DNA from: JBGAPH01 sp046349955
GTDB lineage: Bacteria > Planctomycetota > Planctomycetia > Pirellulales > JBGAPH01
Direction of reading: 5' to 3'
DNA: 64,000 nt
Assembly (NCBI GenBank): GCA_046349955.1
Contig: JAXMBI010000001.1
Span: 377,302-441,301 of the forward strand
How positions within the stretch are numbered: position 1 is the first letter of the stretch; each line of letters begins with the position of its first letter. Shown here piece after piece: positions 61,900 through 64,000 of the stretch. The notes below the pieces were generated by a model. It did not search any database. It was not told the origin of the DNA and saw nothing but the letters and a program-made list of their open reading frames with translations. A program made the position numbers and the translations under genes.

Positions 61900-63678
61900 A
61901 TGCTCGGCCCGCTGTTTCGCCTGGAACTCGTCACGACGGCGCGGCCGCCGTGGGTGCTGGCGCTGCGGGCCGGGTACGTCTCCGTGCTGGCCTGGACGCT
62001 CTGGGCGAGTTACGAGCGGCTCTCCGATCAAGGGGACGTCGTCACGCTGCAAGCGGTCTCGCGGTTCGCCGGGGCATTCTTCAGCAACTTCGCCTGGCTG
62101 CAGTTGCTGGTGGTCGTGGGGCTGGGGCCCGCGCTCGTGGCCAGCGCGATCGCCGGCGACCGCGAGCGCGGCATTCTCGACCATCTCTTCACGACGACGT
62201 TGCGCAACGGCGAGATCGTGGGGGGCAAGCTGGGCGTGCGGCTCTTGCACCTGACGTTCGTGGTGCTGGCGGGCCTGCCCGTGCTCGCCGCGGCCATGAT
62301 CATGGGCGGCATCGCGCCGGAATCGCTGGCGGCGGTGGTGCTGGCTACGCTCAGCACGCTGCTCACCGTGTCGGCAATTGCCCTGCTCCTTTCCGTGTGG
62401 TCGGCGCGGCTGCGGCCGGCAGTGGCGAGCGCCTATCTGGTGGTCTTGGGGCTGCTGCTCTTGCCACTGGGCATGCAGACCTGGCGAAACGCCTCGAGCT
62501 GGTTCCAAGGATTTCACGATCGCTGGCTGGCCGGCTCCGCAGCGCTCCTTCGCCAAGCAAATCCGTTCTGGAGTTTGGCCGGCCATCTTTACGGCGACCC
62601 CACGCGCCAGCGCGACGTTCTCTCTGGCACGCTCCTCCTCGCCCGCAATCAATTGGTGATTGCGGCGGTGTGTTTGGCGCTGGCAGTGCTGACGCTCCGC
62701 AGGGGCCACTTGGCCACGCTCGACCACGGGCGAGGGCATCGGGCCTGGGCCAGTTGGCGGCGCTGCTCGGTTTGGGCGAAGCTGCCGCTGGCTTGGAAGG
62801 AAATGTTCGCCGAGCGGGCGACGGATCGCCTGGGGCCGCTGGGCAGGTTCACGTTCGCGCTCGGAGCGCTTTCGCTGCTGGCCGCGACGGTGAGCGCCTT
62901 CGTGGCGGGAATCTCCAAAGGCCCCAGCCACTACTTCGCGTTCAGCGCCGGGGCATGCAATTGGCTGGCCTGTTTCGGGCTGCTGTGGCTGGCGTCGCGC
63001 GGCGCGAGCTTGGTGGCCGGCGAGCGCGAGCGCAACACCTGGGACACGCTGCTCAGCCTGCCTGTTTCGCGCGGCGAGATCGTCCTCGGGAAGCTGGCGG
63101 GAAACCTTTACGCGGCGCGCTGGCTGCTCGGGGCGCTCGTGGTCATCTGGAGTTTGGGGGCCTGGTTCCGGCCCGCTCAACTCTTGTCAACCGCGACCGC
63201 CGCCGCGCTGTTTCTCCTCGTTGGCTGGTTTGTCTCGGCGGTAGGCCTGCTCTTCTCGCTGGCGGCTCGGAACTCGCTGCGCGCCATGCTGGGCGCGGTG
63301 GCCACGTGCCTGTTCGTGGGGGGCGGTTACCTGATGCTCTTCTTTCCGATCGCCCGGCCGGGACGCACGGGAGGCATGGATCTCCTGTGGTCGCCATGCG
63401 TGCCGATGCTGTTCGAAGTGGCGCACGACGTGGGCCGCGGATTCGCCGCCGGCCGGCCGCCGCGAGGTTGGATGATTCTGTCGTTGGGGACCATGGCGTA
63501 TACCCTGGCGGCGGCGCTGCTGACCGGCCTGGCTGTGCTAGCATTCGAGCGACTCACGGGGCGGCTCGAGGCCCGTGGCTCGAGGCCCTCTGCTCGACCG
63601 GGTATTCAAGGGCACGCCCACGGCGCCGGCCCCGTCTCGCCCGTAGCGTCACGCAGCTCCATCGAGCGCGTGGCCTGA
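61900..63678 (+). CDS. ABC-2 type transporter permease with two homologous halves
   Basis: A 592-residue membrane protein with about 12 helices. Each half has the ABC-2 signature: 'GDRERGILDHLFTTTLRNGE' and 'GERERNTWDTLLSLPVSRGE', both followed by 'IV.GKL.G'. The halves probably arose by internal duplication. ABC-2 permeases export polysaccharides, lipids, drugs or metals with a separate ATPase; none is in the window. The ATG at 61900 is chosen because the extra upstream codons give no membrane signal. The C-terminus after the last helix is a Pro/Ser/Arg-rich tail ('SRPSARPGIQGHAHGAG'). Confidence 0.85.
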   Translation: MLGPLFRLELVTTARPPWVLALRAGYVSVLAWTLWASYERLSDQGDVVTLQAVSRFAGAFFSNFAWLQLLVVVGLGPALVASAIAGDRERGILDHLFTTTLRNGEIVGGKLGVRLLHLTFVVLAGLPVLAAAMIMGGIAPESLAAVVLATLSTLLTVSAIALLLSVWSARLRPAVASAYLVVLGLLLLPLGMQTWRNASSWFQGFHDRWLAGSAALLRQANPFWSLAGHLYGDPTRQRDVLSGTLLLARNQLVIAAVCLALAVLTLRRGHLATLDHGRGHRAWASWRRCSVWAKLPLAWKEMFAERATDRLGPLGRFTFALGALSLLAATVSAFVAGISKGPSHYFAFSAGACNWLACFGLLWLASRGASLVAGERERNTWDTLLSLPVSRGEIVLGKLAGNLYAARWLLGALVVIWSLGAWFRPAQLLSTATAAALFLLVGWFVSAVGLLFSLAARNSLRAMLGAVATCLFVGGGYLMLFFPIARPGRTGGMDLLWSPCVPMLFEVAHDVGRGFAAGRPPRGWMILSLGTMAYTLAAALLTGLAVLAFERLTGRLEARGSRPSARPGIQGHAHGAGPVSPVASRSSIERVA

Positions 63679-63901
63679 TTTCCGGCCCCCTTGGCTAGTG
63701 CCTTGCCTTTCGCCTCACGCGGTGGGCGGCCTGTATCCGATAGGTGGGTTACCGTATTCGGCCGGGCGGACGTTTGGCCTCCGCCGGCAGCCTTCGCGGC
63801 CGTGGGCGGCCGACGACGGACGAGGTTCTCGCAGGAAAGCCGAGGGGCAGAGGCCGTGCTGTGGCGGCGCGGGCTCACACGACTCCCATGAGGGCCAACT
63901 C

Positions 63902-64000
63902 ATGTCGAGCCACACCACAATCGCGGCGGATCGGAAACCGCGCGGCAAGGTCCGCCAGGCCGCCGCGCTGAGCGACCGACCTGGACCTCCAGGCCTCTTC
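63902..64000 (+). CDS. Possible start of a gene, cut by the window end
   Basis: An ATG at 63902, with AGGG eight bases upstream, opens a frame of 33 codons ('MSSHTTIAADRKPRGKVRQA' onward) that stays open to the window edge. The residues are basic with no membrane segment yet. It could be the next gene of the ABC operon, but the evidence is only the frame and the ribosome site. The 223 bases before it hold nothing that I recognise. Confidence 0.35.
   Translation, partial: MSSHTTIAADRKPRGKVRQAAALSDRPGPPGLF

Overview
The window reads as chromosomal DNA of a planctomycete, probably close to Pirellulales. The GC content is high and start codons include GTG. Typical lineage marks are a giant surface protein with the N-terminal 'LEARALLAGD' signature, N-terminal dockerin repeats and Calx-beta repeats; two PEP-CTERM proteins; small proteins with an 'SLRTLMLL'-type N-terminal membrane helix; an oversized SecA; and ABC-2 permeases built of two homologous halves. 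A Kdo transferase implies an LPS-type outer membrane. No rRNA, tRNA, CRISPR array, integrase or transposase was recognised.

Layout. 1-5.4 kb: two REP-like palindromes, priA, a membrane protein and a tandem pair of PEP-CTERM genes. 5.4-11.8 kb (minus strand): a compact chemosensory operon (Hpt-STAS, CheA-REC, CheW, MCP) with overlapping genes. 12-17.3 kb: a secreted HExxH peptidase-like protein, prephenate dehydrogenase, an HTH-EIIA fusion, a pseudo-receiver and a PhnP-like hydrolase. 17.5-25.2 kb: secA with a readable promoter, a VapBC-type pair, kdtA, a catalytically empty DNase I-fold protein and a TrpG/PabA amidotransferase. 25-34 kb: two HEAT-type exported proteins, a beta-propeller/CBM9 protein, a divergent RNase HII-like protein, SixA, an ABM protein and a CoxG-like protein. 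34.3-41.2 kb: the 2,314-residue Calx-beta protein. 41.8-49.2 kb: two UGT-type glycosyltransferases around a TPR protein, plus small exported proteins. 49.3-53.4 kb (minus strand): rpmB-gatC-gatA-gatB, with a good promoter in front of rpmB. 54.2-59.1 kb (plus strand): an uncharacterised run of nine genes (small membrane proteins, a lipoprotein, an esterase, a papain-fold cysteine peptidase) with hairpin repeats between them. 59.1-64 kb: a ketosynthase-fold protein without its catalytic triad, divergent from a fatty-acid desaturase, then an ABC-2 permease.

The best candidate for something undescribed is the 54.2-59.1 kb cassette: mostly orphan small proteins in a fixed direction, a soluble cysteine peptidase with an intact Cys-His-Asn set, and hairpin repeats between stop and start codons. 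It has none of the hallmark phage genes. Other points of interest are enzyme folds that have lost their active sites (ketosynthase, DNase I-like), a run-on PEP-CTERM gene created by tandem duplication, and a divergent RNase HII-like protein. All functional calls rest on reading motifs by eye; no database search was run.
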